NCBI RefSeq assembly: GCF_000518645.1
Contig: NZ_JADZ01000004.1
Coordinates: 1 to 64,000, forward strand
Length of the DNA stretch: 64,000 bases
Reading direction: 5' to 3'
Origin: Curvibacter gracilis ATCC BAA-807
GTDB taxonomy: Bacteria > Pseudomonadota > Gammaproteobacteria > Burkholderiales > Burkholderiaceae_C
Positions 53,279-63,227 of this stretch are shown piece by piece. The position numbers were made by a program, and so were the translations under genes. Each line of letters opens with the position of its first letter. Positions within the stretch are counted from its first letter, which is position 1. Under the pieces are notes generated by a model that saw nothing but the letters and a program-made list of their open reading frames with translations, did no database searches and had not been told where the DNA came from.

Positions 53279-54601
53279 ATGTCCATCCGCAAATCCCTCA
53301 AGTTGGCGCTGCTCGCAGGCGCGCTGGCGCTGGGCGCCGTCACGCAGGTGCAGGCCCAGCAACAAGAGCAGTTCTTCCCCTTGCAGAGCTACCGCGTCGG
53401 CCCCTATGCGGCAGGCGGCACGGGCTTCTTCGGTGGCTTCATCGACTACCTCAACCTGGTCAACACCCGCGAAGGCGGTGTGGGCGGCGTCAAGCTCACC
53501 TGGGAAGAGGGCGAAACCCAGTACGAGGTGGAGCGCGGCGTCGAGGTCTATGAGCGCCTCAAGACCCACCCGGGCATTGCCACCTGGAACCCGCTGTCGG
53601 TGGGCATCGCCTACGCCCTGCTCGACCGTGTCACGGCCGACAAGGTGCCCCTGATCACCATCAACCACGGCCGCACCGACACCACCGACGGCCGCGTGTT
53701 CAAGTACATCTTCCCGCTGCTGCTCAACCCCTACAGCGAGACCTCGGGCATCGTGAACTACATCGGCTCCAAGGAAGGCAGCCTGGACAAGCTCAAGGGC
53801 AAGAAGATCGTGGTGCTGTACCACGGCTCGCCCTACGGCAAGGAGACCATCCCGATCTATGAGCTGCTGGCCAAGAAGTACGGCTTCACCGTGCAGCAGA
53901 TCGAGGTGCCCCACCCGGGCAACGAGCAGCAGTCGCAGTGGCTGTCCATCCGCCGTGCCAAGCCCGACTACGTGGTGCTGCGTGGCTGGGGCGTGATGAA
54001 CCCGGTGGCGCTCAAGACTGCGCAGAAGGTGGGCTTCCCGGCCGACCACATCGTGGGCAACGTCTGGTCCAACTCCGAAGAGGACGTGATCCCGGCGGGC
54101 GATGCCGCCAAGGGCTATGTGGCCATCACCACCGTGGCCGCCGGCGCCCAGTACCCGGTGATCCAGGACATCACCAAGCAGCTGTATGAGCAAGGCAAGG
54201 GCAATCTGCAGGACCACAAGCGCATCGGCAGCGTCTACCACAACCTGGGTGTGCTCAACGGCATCCTGAACGTGGAGGCGATCCGCATCGCCCAGGCCAA
54301 GTTCGGCAAGCGCACCCTCACCGGCGACGAAGTGCGCTGGGGCCTGGAGAACCTCAAGATCGACCAGGCCCGTGCCGCGGCCCTGGGTGCCAAGGGCCTG
54401 TTCCATTCCATCAACGTGAGCTGGGACAACCACGAGGGCGACGGCCTGGTGGCTTTCCAGCAGTGGGATGGCAGCAAGTGGAAGGTGGTGTCCGACTGGA
54501 TCGCCCCGGATTGGAAGCTGCTGCGCCCCATCATCGAAAAGTCTTCCCTGGCCTACGCCAAGGAAAAGAACCTCAAGGTTCGCAAGAGCATCGACGACTG
54601 A
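53279..54601 (+). CDS. Periplasmic substrate-binding protein (LivK/Peripla_BP_6-like)
   Basis: A 440-aa binding protein: a signal peptide (RKSLKLALLAGALALGAVTQVQAQ), then YRVGPYAAGGTGFFGGFIDYLNL and ARKYG-type lobe segments (LLAKKYGFTVQQIEV) of the type I periplasmic fold. It lies between the LivM-like permease and a DszC-like enzyme, as the receptor of this importer. AAGGAG precedes ATG 53279. It has no Cys and one internal Met. Confidence 0.88.
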   Translation: MSIRKSLKLALLAGALALGAVTQVQAQQQEQFFPLQSYRVGPYAAGGTGFFGGFIDYLNLVNTREGGVGGVKLTWEEGETQYEVERGVEVYERLKTHPGIATWNPLSVGIAYALLDRVTADKVPLITINHGRTDTTDGRVFKYIFPLLLNPYSETSGIVNYIGSKEGSLDKLKGKKIVVLYHGSPYGKETIPIYELLAKKYGFTVQQIEVPHPGNEQQSQWLSIRRAKPDYVVLRGWGVMNPVALKTAQKVGFPADHIVGNVWSNSEEDVIPAGDAAKGYVAITTVAAGAQYPVIQDITKQLYEQGKGNLQDHKRIGSVYHNLGVLNGILNVEAIRIAQAKFGKRTLTGDEVRWGLENLKIDQARAAALGAKGLFHSINVSWDNHEGDGLVAFQQWDGSKWKVVSDWIAPDWKLLRPIIEKSSLAYAKEKNLKVRKSIDD

Positions 54602-54617
54602 CCTCACAGGTGACCTC

Positions 54618-55889
54618 ATGACACAGACCACCCAGACCCCTCACACCCCCAGCATCCTGGGCGCCGAGTACGAGGCCATTGCTGCCAAGTACCGCCCCAT
54701 CTTCGACCGCATCCGTGCCACCGCGCTGCAGCGCGAGCAGCAGCGCGAACTGGGCGCCGAGCCCATCCGCTGGCTCAAGGAGGCGCGCTTCGGCGCCTTG
54801 CGCGTGCCGGTGGCCTTTGGCGGCGACGGCGCCACGCTGCCCCAGCTGTTCCAGATCCTGGTGGAGCTGTCGGAGGCCGACTCCAACATCACCCAGGCGC
54901 TGCGCGGGCACTTTGCCTTCGTGGAGGACCGGCTCAACGCACCGCGTGACGCAGCCAACGAGGTTTGGCTGCGCCGCTTTGCGGCCGGCGACCTGGCCGG
55001 CAATGCATGGACCGAGGTGGGCGACGTCGCCATCGGCGACGTCATCACCCGGGTCTCGCAGAAGGACGGGCGCTGGGTGGTCAACGGGCGCAAGTTCTAC
55101 AGCACCGGCAGCATCTTTGCCGACTGGGTCGATCTGTATGCCCGCCGTGACGGCGACAACCTCGACGTCATCGCGGCGGTGCGGGCGCGCCAGCCCGGCG
55201 TCACCCACAAGGACGACTGGGACGGCTTCGGCCAGCGCACCACCGGCAGCGGCACCTCGATCTACGAGAACGCCGATGTGGACGAAGAAAACATCTTCCC
55301 CTTCGCCAGCCGCTTTAAGTACCAGACGGCCTTCTACCAGCTGTTCCACCTCTCCACCCTGGCCGGCATTGCCCACGCCATCACCCGCGACGCCGCGCAG
55401 CAGGTGCGCGACCGCCGCCGCATCTTCAGCACCGGCAATGCCCCCTCGGTGGCACAAGACGTGCAGGTGCAGCAGGTGGTCGGCGAAGTGGCCGCAGCGG
55501 CCTATGCCGCCGAAGCCACCGCCGTGCGCGCCGCCTTTGCCGCCCAGCGTGCCTATGACACGCACTGGGCCGGCGACGCCGAGGCCGAGCGCCAGGCCAA
55601 CATCGAGGCCGAGCTGGAGTCGGCCCAGGGCCAGGTGGTGATCTCCGACCTGGTGCTGCGCGCAGCCACCCAGTTCTTCAATGCCCTGGGCGCCTCGGCG
55701 GCCAGCAGCAGCAAGTCGCTGGACCGCCACTGGCGCAACGCCCGCACCGTGGCCTCGCACAACCCGGTGATCTACAAGGCCCGCATCATCGGTGACTGGC
55801 GCATCAACGGCACCGAGCCGCCCTATGTCTGGCAGATCGGCGCCGGCCCGGCCAAGGCCTCCCCGTCCGAGCCCGTCAAGGCGGCCTGA
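54618..55889 (+). CDS. Acyl-CoA-dehydrogenase-fold flavin monooxygenase (DszC/SfnB-like)
   Basis: A 423-aa protein of the acyl-CoA dehydrogenase fold: AWTEVGDVAIGDV, GRKFYSTGSIFADW and a C-terminal RHWRNARTVASHNPVIYK segment resemble DszC/SfnB. These enzymes use reduced flavin and O2 on sulfides or sulfones rather than acyl-CoA. By hand count it contains no Cys and no Met after the initiator, the most extreme enzyme after GroEL. It lies within the Liv-type transporter genes. Confidence 0.86.
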   Translation: MTQTTQTPHTPSILGAEYEAIAAKYRPIFDRIRATALQREQQRELGAEPIRWLKEARFGALRVPVAFGGDGATLPQLFQILVELSEADSNITQALRGHFAFVEDRLNAPRDAANEVWLRRFAAGDLAGNAWTEVGDVAIGDVITRVSQKDGRWVVNGRKFYSTGSIFADWVDLYARRDGDNLDVIAAVRARQPGVTHKDDWDGFGQRTTGSGTSIYENADVDEENIFPFASRFKYQTAFYQLFHLSTLAGIAHAITRDAAQQVRDRRRIFSTGNAPSVAQDVQVQQVVGEVAAAAYAAEATAVRAAFAAQRAYDTHWAGDAEAERQANIEAELESAQGQVVISDLVLRAATQFFNALGASAASSSKSLDRHWRNARTVASHNPVIYKARIIGDWRINGTEPPYVWQIGAGPAKASPSEPVKAA

Positions 55890-55900
55890 AAGGGACGAGC

Positions 55901-56671
55901 ATGAGTGATTCGACACCGCTGCTCAGCATCGCCTCGGTCGAGGTGACCTACCAGAACGCCATCGTGGCCCTGCACGATGTCAGCCTGTCCGTGCGTGCCG
56001 GCGAGATCCATGCCTTGCTCGGGGCCAATGGTGCCGGCAAATCCACCACGCTGAAGGCGGTGTCGAACCTGTTGCCCGCCCAGCGCGGCCAGGTCACGGC
56101 AGGTCGCATCCATTTCGATGGCCGCGACGTGTCGGGGCTGAGCCCCTCGCAACTGGTGCGCCAGGGCCTGGTCCAGGTGCTGGAGGGGCGGCATTGTTTC
56201 CCCAGCCTGTCGATCGAGGAGAACCTCATCACCGGCGCGCTGGGGCGGGGGGCGCGATCTTCCGAGATCGCGGCCGACCTCGAGAAGGTGTATGCGATCT
56301 TCCCCAAGCTCAAGGCCCTGCGGCGCAACCCGGCGGGCCTCACCTCGGGCGGCGAGCAGCAGATGGCCGTGATCGGGCGCGCCCTGCTGGCGCGGCCCCG
56401 CCTGCTGGTGCTCGATGAGCCCTCCATGGGCCTGGCGCCCCTGGTGGTGCAGGACATCTTCCGCCAGCTGCGCCGACTCAACCAGAGCGAGGGCCTGAGC
56501 ATTTTGGTGGCCGAGCAGAACTCGGCCGTGGCCCTGCAGTACGCCGACAGCGCCACCGTGCTCGATGCCGGCAACACCGTGCTGAGCGGGCTGGCCCAGG
56601 ACCTGCGCCAGCGCCAGGACATCCAGCATTTCTATTTCGGCCAGGGTGTAGCCCAGGCCGAGGCGGCATGA
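55901..56671 (+). CDS. Branched-chain-amino-acid-type ABC transporter ATPase (LivF-like)
   Basis: A 256-aa LivF-family ATPase: Walker A GANGAGKST, signature SGGEQQM, Walker B LLVLDEPSMG, and LVRQGLVQVLEGRHCFPSLSIEENL before it. It is the second ATPase of the importer. It has two internal Met and one Cys. A terminator-like hairpin follows directly. Confidence 0.88.
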   Translation: MSDSTPLLSIASVEVTYQNAIVALHDVSLSVRAGEIHALLGANGAGKSTTLKAVSNLLPAQRGQVTAGRIHFDGRDVSGLSPSQLVRQGLVQVLEGRHCFPSLSIEENLITGALGRGARSSEIAADLEKVYAIFPKLKALRRNPAGLTSGGEQQMAVIGRALLARPRLLVLDEPSMGLAPLVVQDIFRQLRRLNQSEGLSILVAEQNSAVALQYADSATVLDAGNTVLSGLAQDLRQRQDIQHFYFGQGVAQAEAA

Positions 56672-56702
56672 ACCCGGCCAGACCTGCCGTGCCGCAACTT
56701 CC

Positions 56703-56742
56703 AGCCGGACCCCGCAGCGCGCGGCTGGGGGTCGGCTTTTTT
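56703..56742 (+). terminator. Terminator-like hairpin between LivF-like and DszC-like genes
   Basis: AGCCGGACCCC (56703-56713) pairs with GGGGTCGGCT (56728-56737) with one bulged base, and six T follow. It ends only ~21 bases before the next ATG, so it either allows partial readthrough or works as an attenuator for the downstream genes. Confidence 0.75.
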
Positions 56743-56763
56743 CAGTGAATTCAACAACGCATC

Positions 56764-57945
56764 ATGTCCCAATCCTCCTCCGTGGCCCTGCCCACCGATG
56801 TCCTCGTCCAGTCCCTGGCCAAGCTGTTTGCCGAGACCGCCGTCGAGCGCGACGCCCGCGGCGGCACGCCCAAGGCCGAGCGCGATGAGCTGCGCCGCAG
56901 CGGGCTGTTGTCGCTGTCCATTCCCAAGGCCTATGGCGGCCAGGGCGCCAACTGGGCCAGCGTGCTGGACACGGTGCGCCAGTTCGCCCAGGTGGACAGC
57001 TCGATCGCCCATGTGTATGGCTTTCACCACCTGCTGCTGGCCACGGTGCGCCTGTTTTCCCGCCCCGACCAATGGGAGCCCTGGTACGAGCAGACCGCGC
57101 GCAACAACTGGTTCTGGGGCAATGCGCTCAACCCCCTGGACGATCGCACCACGGTGCGCCGCTTCGGCCATTGGGTCGAGTTTTCGGGCAAGAAGAGCTT
57201 CTGTTCGGGCGCGCTCGACTCCGAGATCCTGGTCGCCTCGGGGCTGGACGAGCAAAGCCGCAAGCTGCTGATTGCGGCCATTCCCACCGCGCGCGCCGGC
57301 ATCACCCTCAACGACGACTGGAACAGTTTCGGCCAGCGCCAGACCGACAGCGGCAGCGCCCTGTTCGAGAAGGTGCGGGTGGAAGAAAACGAACTGCTGC
57401 TGCAGCCCGGGCCGCTGTCCACGCCACGCTCGGCCCTGCGCCCGCTGCTGGCGCAGCTGATCTTCGTGCACATGTTCCTGGGCCTGGCCGAGGGGGCGTT
57501 TGCCGAGGCACGCCACTACACGCTCAATGAGTCGCGAGCCTGGTTCAAGTCACCGGCGGCACGCGCCAGCAAAGACCCCTACACCCTGGCCCATTACGGT
57601 GAGTTCCAGGTCGGGCTGGAGAGCGTGCGCCTGCTCGCCCGGCATGCCGTCGCCGTGTTCGACGAGGCCTGGGAGCAGGGCGATGCCCTCGATGCCGCGG
57701 GCCGTGGCCGGGTGGCGATCGCCGTGGCCACAGCCAAGGTGGCCTCGACCCGGGTGGGCCTGGAGGTGGCCAGCCGCCTGTTCGAGACCACGGGTGCGCG
57801 TGCCACCCATGGTGCGCTGCGCTTTGACCGCTTCTGGCGCAACCTGCGCGTGCAGACCCTGCATGACCCGGTGGACTACAAGCTGCAGGAGATCGGCGAC
57901 TGGGTGCTCAACGGCGATCTGCCCCAGCCCTCTTTCTATTCCTGA
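56764..57945 (+). CDS. Acyl-CoA-dehydrogenase-fold flavin monooxygenase (DszC/SfnB-like), second copy
   Basis: A 393-aa enzyme of the same fold as the 54618 gene but divergent: FFSGKKSFCSGALDSE-type core (FSGKKSFCSGA), DWNSFGQRQTDSGSALFE and RFWRNLRVQTLHDPVDYK. It probably oxygenates an organosulfur substrate with FMNH2. It has one internal Met and one Cys. It is followed by the sigma-54 activator gene after 12 bases. Confidence 0.86.
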   Translation: MSQSSSVALPTDVLVQSLAKLFAETAVERDARGGTPKAERDELRRSGLLSLSIPKAYGGQGANWASVLDTVRQFAQVDSSIAHVYGFHHLLLATVRLFSRPDQWEPWYEQTARNNWFWGNALNPLDDRTTVRRFGHWVEFSGKKSFCSGALDSEILVASGLDEQSRKLLIAAIPTARAGITLNDDWNSFGQRQTDSGSALFEKVRVEENELLLQPGPLSTPRSALRPLLAQLIFVHMFLGLAEGAFAEARHYTLNESRAWFKSPAARASKDPYTLAHYGEFQVGLESVRLLARHAVAVFDEAWEQGDALDAAGRGRVAIAVATAKVASTRVGLEVASRLFETTGARATHGALRFDRFWRNLRVQTLHDPVDYKLQEIGDWVLNGDLPQPSFYS

Positions 57946-57957
57946 GCGAGCGCAGCC

Positions 57958-59132
<1,175 letters not shown>

Positions 59133-59136
<4 letters not shown>

Positions 59137-60305
59137 GTTTGAACATCTTCTGGTTCCTGCCCACCTCGGGCGACACCCGCTATCTGGGCAAATCCGATTT
59201 CGGGCGCGCGCCCACGGCGGCCTACCTGCGCCAGATCGCGGTCACGGCCGAGAACCTGGGCTACGACGGCCTGCTGATCCCCACCGGCAGCTCCTGCCTG
59301 GACCCCTGGGTGGTGGCCGCCGGCCTGGCCCCCGTGACCCAGCGCATCAAGCTGCTGGTGGCCCTGCGCACCTCGCTGGGCAACCCCACCGCCTCGGCCC
59401 GTCAGGCCGCCTCGCTGGACCAGGCTCTGGGCCCGGGCCGGCTGCTGCTCAACGTGGTGCCCGGCGGCGACGCGGCCGAGCTGGAGGCCGACGGCATCTT
59501 CTATGACCACGACGCCCGCTACGCCGCAGGCGACGAGTTCCTCACCATCTGGCGCCGCGTGCTGCAGGGTGAGCAGGTCGACTTCGAAGGCCGCTACCTG
59601 CGTGTGCGCGGCGCCCGCAACTTCCATGCGCCCGTCAGCCAGCCGCACCCGGCGCTGTACTTCGGCGGCTCGTCGCCGGCAGCCCACGAACTGGCGGCCA
59701 AGCACGTGGACGCCTACCTCACCTGGGGCGAGCCACCGGCTGCCGTGGCCGAGAAAATCGCCGACGTGCGCGAGCGGGCCGCGCGCCATGGCCGCACGGT
59801 GCGCTTTGGCGTGCGCCTGCACGTCATCGTGCGCGAGACCAGCGCCGAGGCCTGGGCCGCGGCCGACCGCCTGATCAGCCACCTGAGTGATGAAGACATC
59901 GCCGCCGCCCAGCGCAACTACGCCAGCATGGACTCGGTGGGCCAGCGCCGCATGGCCGAGCTGCACGGCGGGCGCCGTGACCGGCTGGTGGTGGGCCCCA
60001 ACCTCTGGGCCGGCGTGGGCCTGGTGCGTGGCGGTGCGGGCACCGCCCTGGTGGGCAACCCGCAAGAGGTGCTGGCGCGCCTGCAGGAGTACGCCGACCT
60101 GGGCGTGGACAGCTTTGTGCTGTCGGGCTACCCCCACCTCGAAGAGGCGATCCGCTTTGCCGAGCTGGTGTTTCCGCTGTTGCCCGGCAAGGCACCTGTC
60201 ACCCTGCGGGACCAGGCTGTGACCGGGGGCGTTTTTGACAACCGTGCCCAGGGCGAGGCCTTGTCTGGCGCCCAAGCCCCTCAGCCTGTCGGGAGTGCGG
60301 CATGA
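59133..60305 (+). CDS. ssuD: FMNH2-dependent alkanesulfonate monooxygenase
   Basis: A 390-aa SsuD (E. coli SsuD is 381 aa). It releases sulfite and an aldehyde from alkanesulfonates with reduced FMN. C55 (GSSCLDPW) matches the functionally important Cys54 of E. coli; it is the only Cys in the protein, kept despite general depletion. [18 protein letters not shown] and [13 protein letters not shown] are family segments. ATG 59133 overlaps the activator stop. Confidence 0.92.
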
Positions 60306-61213
60306 CCCCAGCATCAGCCAACCAGAGCACCATCCAGAGCGCCACCCGCGTGCACGCCAGCGGCCACCGCGTCATCGACATGCGTTGCCGCCCCGCCTAC
60401 CTGCATGATTTCTTCGGCAAGACCCCGGGTTCGCCGGGCGAGGATTTGGCGCGCTGGCTCAACCGCCGCGTCGGCACCCGGGGCGACGATGCGCATTTCG
60501 TGCGCTCGCGCACCCCCCAGGGCTTTCTGGACGAGGTGCGCGACGCCGGCCTGGCCCATGCGGTGGTGGTCGGGCGCCACACGCCCGGGCAGCACCTGCC
60601 CAACGACACCATCCACGGCATCGTGCACGGCCACCCCGAGCTGATCGGCATCGGCGCGGTGGACCCGGTGCTGCAAGGCAGCGAGGCTGCCCTGGCCGAG
60701 GTGGAGCGCGCCGTGCGCAGCCTGGGCCTGGCCGGTATCGACCTGGAGCCCGGCTTTGGCGAGCCCGCACGCCACCCGGACGACCCGGTGTACTTTCCGG
60801 TCTACGAGCTGGCCCAGCAGCTGGGGGTGCCCGTGTTTCTCATGAGCGGGCCCACCACCCCCGATCTGCGCTACAACGACCCGGCCCCGCTGGCCCGCGT
60901 GGCCCAGGCCTTTCCGCGCCTGCCCTTGGTGGTCTACCACGGCTATTGGCCCCAGGTGCAGCAGGCCATCGGTGTGGCCTTCCGCTACGACAACGTGTTT
61001 CTGGTGCCCGACATGTACCTGTTCCAGCCCGGCAGCCAGGCCTATGTCGAGGCCGCCAACGGCTTTCTGGGCGACCAGCTGCTGTTCGGCTCGTCCTACC
61101 CCTTCCGGCCCATCGGCCAGACCGTGGACGACTTTCTGGCGCTGGGCTTCAAACCCTCGGTGCTCGACCGGCTGCTGTACGGCAACGCGGCAGCGCTGCT
61201 GGGCCTGGGCTGA
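60302..61213 (+). CDS. Amidohydrolase-fold protein lacking canonical metal ligands
   Basis: A 303-aa TIM-barrel protein of the amidohydrolase_2 family. The usual metal-binding D-x-H-x-H near the N-terminus reads D26-M-R28-C-R30, so both His are Arg. The late conserved GSDYP is GSSYP (S265), removing the catalytic Asp, while YHGY near 213 keeps a His. It may be inactive, use other residues, or be a lyase-like relative. ATG 60302 overlaps the ssuD stop. Confidence 0.8.
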   Translation: MTPASANQSTIQSATRVHASGHRVIDMRCRPAYLHDFFGKTPGSPGEDLARWLNRRVGTRGDDAHFVRSRTPQGFLDEVRDAGLAHAVVVGRHTPGQHLPNDTIHGIVHGHPELIGIGAVDPVLQGSEAALAEVERAVRSLGLAGIDLEPGFGEPARHPDDPVYFPVYELAQQLGVPVFLMSGPTTPDLRYNDPAPLARVAQAFPRLPLVVYHGYWPQVQQAIGVAFRYDNVFLVPDMYLFQPGSQAYVEAANGFLGDQLLFGSSYPFRPIGQTVDDFLALGFKPSVLDRLLYGNAAALLGLG

Positions 61214-61244
61214 GGGCCTTGCCACAGCGGCGTGCCGGGCCTTG

Positions 61245-61260
61245 TGGCGGCTCATATGCA
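61245..61260 (+). promoter_or_regulatory. Candidate sigma-54 promoter
   Basis: TGGCGGCTCATATGCA has the invariant GG (-24) and GC (-12) dinucleotides with the exact 10-base spacing, matching TGGCAC-N5-TTGCA at 8 of 12 positions. It lies upstream of ssuA, in a cluster that carries its own sigma-54 activator. Confidence 0.45.
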
Positions 61261-61341
61261 TATCGGAAAAACCGGCTTGGTGGCTGAGGGCGGGCTCCCT
61301 AGACTGGCGCTCCTTTCAACCCTTACCGAGTGAGCCCGCCC

Positions 61342-62364
61342 ATGCGTCGTCAGCTGTTCCGCCAAGTCCTGTCCCTGCTGCTGGCCTGCACCGCCTTGTC
61401 CGGTGCGGCCGCCCATGCCGAGGCGGTGCCCGATGAGGTGCGCTTTGCCTATGCAGGCGGGCCGCGGGTGTGGATTCTGGGCAAGATCGACGGCGCCTTC
61501 GACAAGGCCTTCGGCGCCCGGGTCAAGTGGGTGCCCTTTGCCTCGGGCGCCGACGTGCTGACCCTGTTTGCCGCCAAAGAGATCGACATCGCCCGCTTCG
61601 GCTCCAGCCCGGCCGCGGCCGGCATCGCCCGCAAGCTGCCGATCGAGGTGATCGGCGTGCCCGAAGTGATCGCCACCAGCGAACGCCTGATCGCCCGCCA
61701 GGGCATTGCCAGCCTGAAGGACCTGGAAGGCCGCGCCGTGGCCTACCCGGCCAACTCGACCGCGCAGTACGCCTTCGAGGTGGCGGTGAAGCTGGCCAAG
61801 GTCGACCGCAGCAAGATCCGCACGGTCACGCTCAAGCCGGCCGAGATCGTGTCGGCCTGGAAGCGCGGCGACATCGATGCCGCCTATGTCTGGGGCCCCT
61901 TCACCCAGGAGCTGGAGGCCGGTGGCGGCAAGGAGATCTTCGCCACCCGTGACCTGCAGAAAGACGGCGTGCTGATCTTCAACAACTTCGTGGTGCGCAA
62001 GGAGTTCGCCGACAAGTACCCCGAGCTGGTGGTGAAGTTCCTGCGCGTGTTCCAGGACAAGGTCGACCAGTACAAGAAAGACCCCGAAGGCTCGGCCGCA
62101 GCCATCGCCAAGCACCTCGACATCCCGCTGGAGACGGCCCGCAGCACGCTCGCCGGCCTGCAATACCCCTCGCTGGCCGAGCAGCTGACCCCGGCCTACA
62201 TCGGCCATGACGCCAGCAAGGCCAACTCGCGCATCGCCCGGGCCTACAAGGACACGGCCAACTTCCTGGCCGAGATCGGCGAAGTGCGCCGTGGCGACAT
62301 CCCGGACAGCTACGCGCCCTACCTCAACACCCAGTACCTGCAGCGCGCTGCGGCCGGCAAGTGA
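61342..62364 (+). CDS. ssuA: Sulfonate/taurine-type periplasmic binding protein
   Basis: A 340-aa receptor: a signal peptide (RQVLSLLLACTALSGAAAHAE), then AYAGGPRVWILGKIDGAFDK and GSSPAAAGIARKLPIEVIG, in the style of TauA/SsuA. The mature part contains neither Met nor Cys by hand count. It captures sulfonates for the SsuC/SsuB importer. I chose ATG 61342; a GTG at 61330 is possible. A sigma-54-like site lies ~80 bases upstream. Confidence 0.88.
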   Translation: MRRQLFRQVLSLLLACTALSGAAAHAEAVPDEVRFAYAGGPRVWILGKIDGAFDKAFGARVKWVPFASGADVLTLFAAKEIDIARFGSSPAAAGIARKLPIEVIGVPEVIATSERLIARQGIASLKDLEGRAVAYPANSTAQYAFEVAVKLAKVDRSKIRTVTLKPAEIVSAWKRGDIDAAYVWGPFTQELEAGGGKEIFATRDLQKDGVLIFNNFVVRKEFADKYPELVVKFLRVFQDKVDQYKKDPEGSAAAIAKHLDIPLETARSTLAGLQYPSLAEQLTPAYIGHDASKANSRIARAYKDTANFLAEIGEVRRGDIPDSYAPYLNTQYLQRAAAGK

Positions 62365-63227
62365 GCCTGGAATCACTGTCCGCTGGGCCTGCCTTGCCCG
62401 AGCAGGCCGGCCGCACCCGTCATCGGGCAGGCTGGCGCCTGGCTGTCGGCCGTGCCTGGCCGGGCCCCAAGGCCCGCATCAGCCTGGCCGCCGTGGCCCT
62501 GGTGCTGACGCTGTGGCAGCTGTCGGGCAGCCTGCGCTGGATCGATCCGCTGCTGCTGCCCCCGCCCAGTGAGATCTGGGTGGCGGCGCAAGAGCTGCTG
62601 CAAAGCGGCTACCGCCAGACCCCGTTGTGGCAGCACGTGGCCATCAGTGCCGGGCGGGCCGTGGCCGCCTTTGTGGTGGCCATCGCCGTGGGCGTGCCCC
62701 TGGGCCTGGGCATGGGCCGCTGGCCCACGCTGGCCGCCGTGTTCGACCCCTTTGTGCAGTTTCTGCGCCCCCTGCCCAAGATCGCGCTGATCCCGCTGGT
62801 CATCGTCTGGTTTGGCATTGGCGAGGGGGCCAAGTTCTTTCTGATCTTCATCTCCAGCTTTCTCAGCATCGTGGTGGGTGCTGCAGCAGCGGCCCAGGGC
62901 GTGAGCCAGGCCCGCATCCGCGCCGCCCAGACCCTGGGCGCCTCGCCGCGCCAGGTGTTCAGCCACGTGCTGCTGCCCGATGCGCTGCCCGGCATCTTCA
63001 CCAGCGTGCGCCTGTCGGTGGGCATCGGCTGGACTTCGCTGATCGCGGCCGAGATGGTGGCCGCCAATGCGGGCCTGGGCTGGATGGTCATCAATGCCGG
63101 CACCTACCTGCGCACCGATGTGGTCTTGCTGGGCATCGTGCTGCTGGGCCTCACCGGCTACCTTTTCGATGCCCTGCTGCTGCTCGCGCAGCGGCGCCTG
63201 GTGCCTTGGGCGGGGCGTGACGCATGA
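62361..63227 (+). CDS. ssuC: Sulfonate/taurine-type ABC permease
   Basis: A 288-aa permease of the SsuC/TauC family with about six membrane helices; the cytoplasmic coupling loop is GASPRQVFSHVLLPDALPGIFTS. It starts at GTG 62361, overlapping the ssuA stop as GTGA. It has no Cys and three internal Met. Confidence 0.88.
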   Translation: MSLESLSAGPALPEQAGRTRHRAGWRLAVGRAWPGPKARISLAAVALVLTLWQLSGSLRWIDPLLLPPPSEIWVAAQELLQSGYRQTPLWQHVAISAGRAVAAFVVAIAVGVPLGLGMGRWPTLAAVFDPFVQFLRPLPKIALIPLVIVWFGIGEGAKFFLIFISSFLSIVVGAAAAAQGVSQARIRAAQTLGASPRQVFSHVLLPDALPGIFTSVRLSVGIGWTSLIAAEMVAANAGLGWMVINAGTYLRTDVVLLGIVLLGLTGYLFDALLLLAQRRLVPWAGRDA

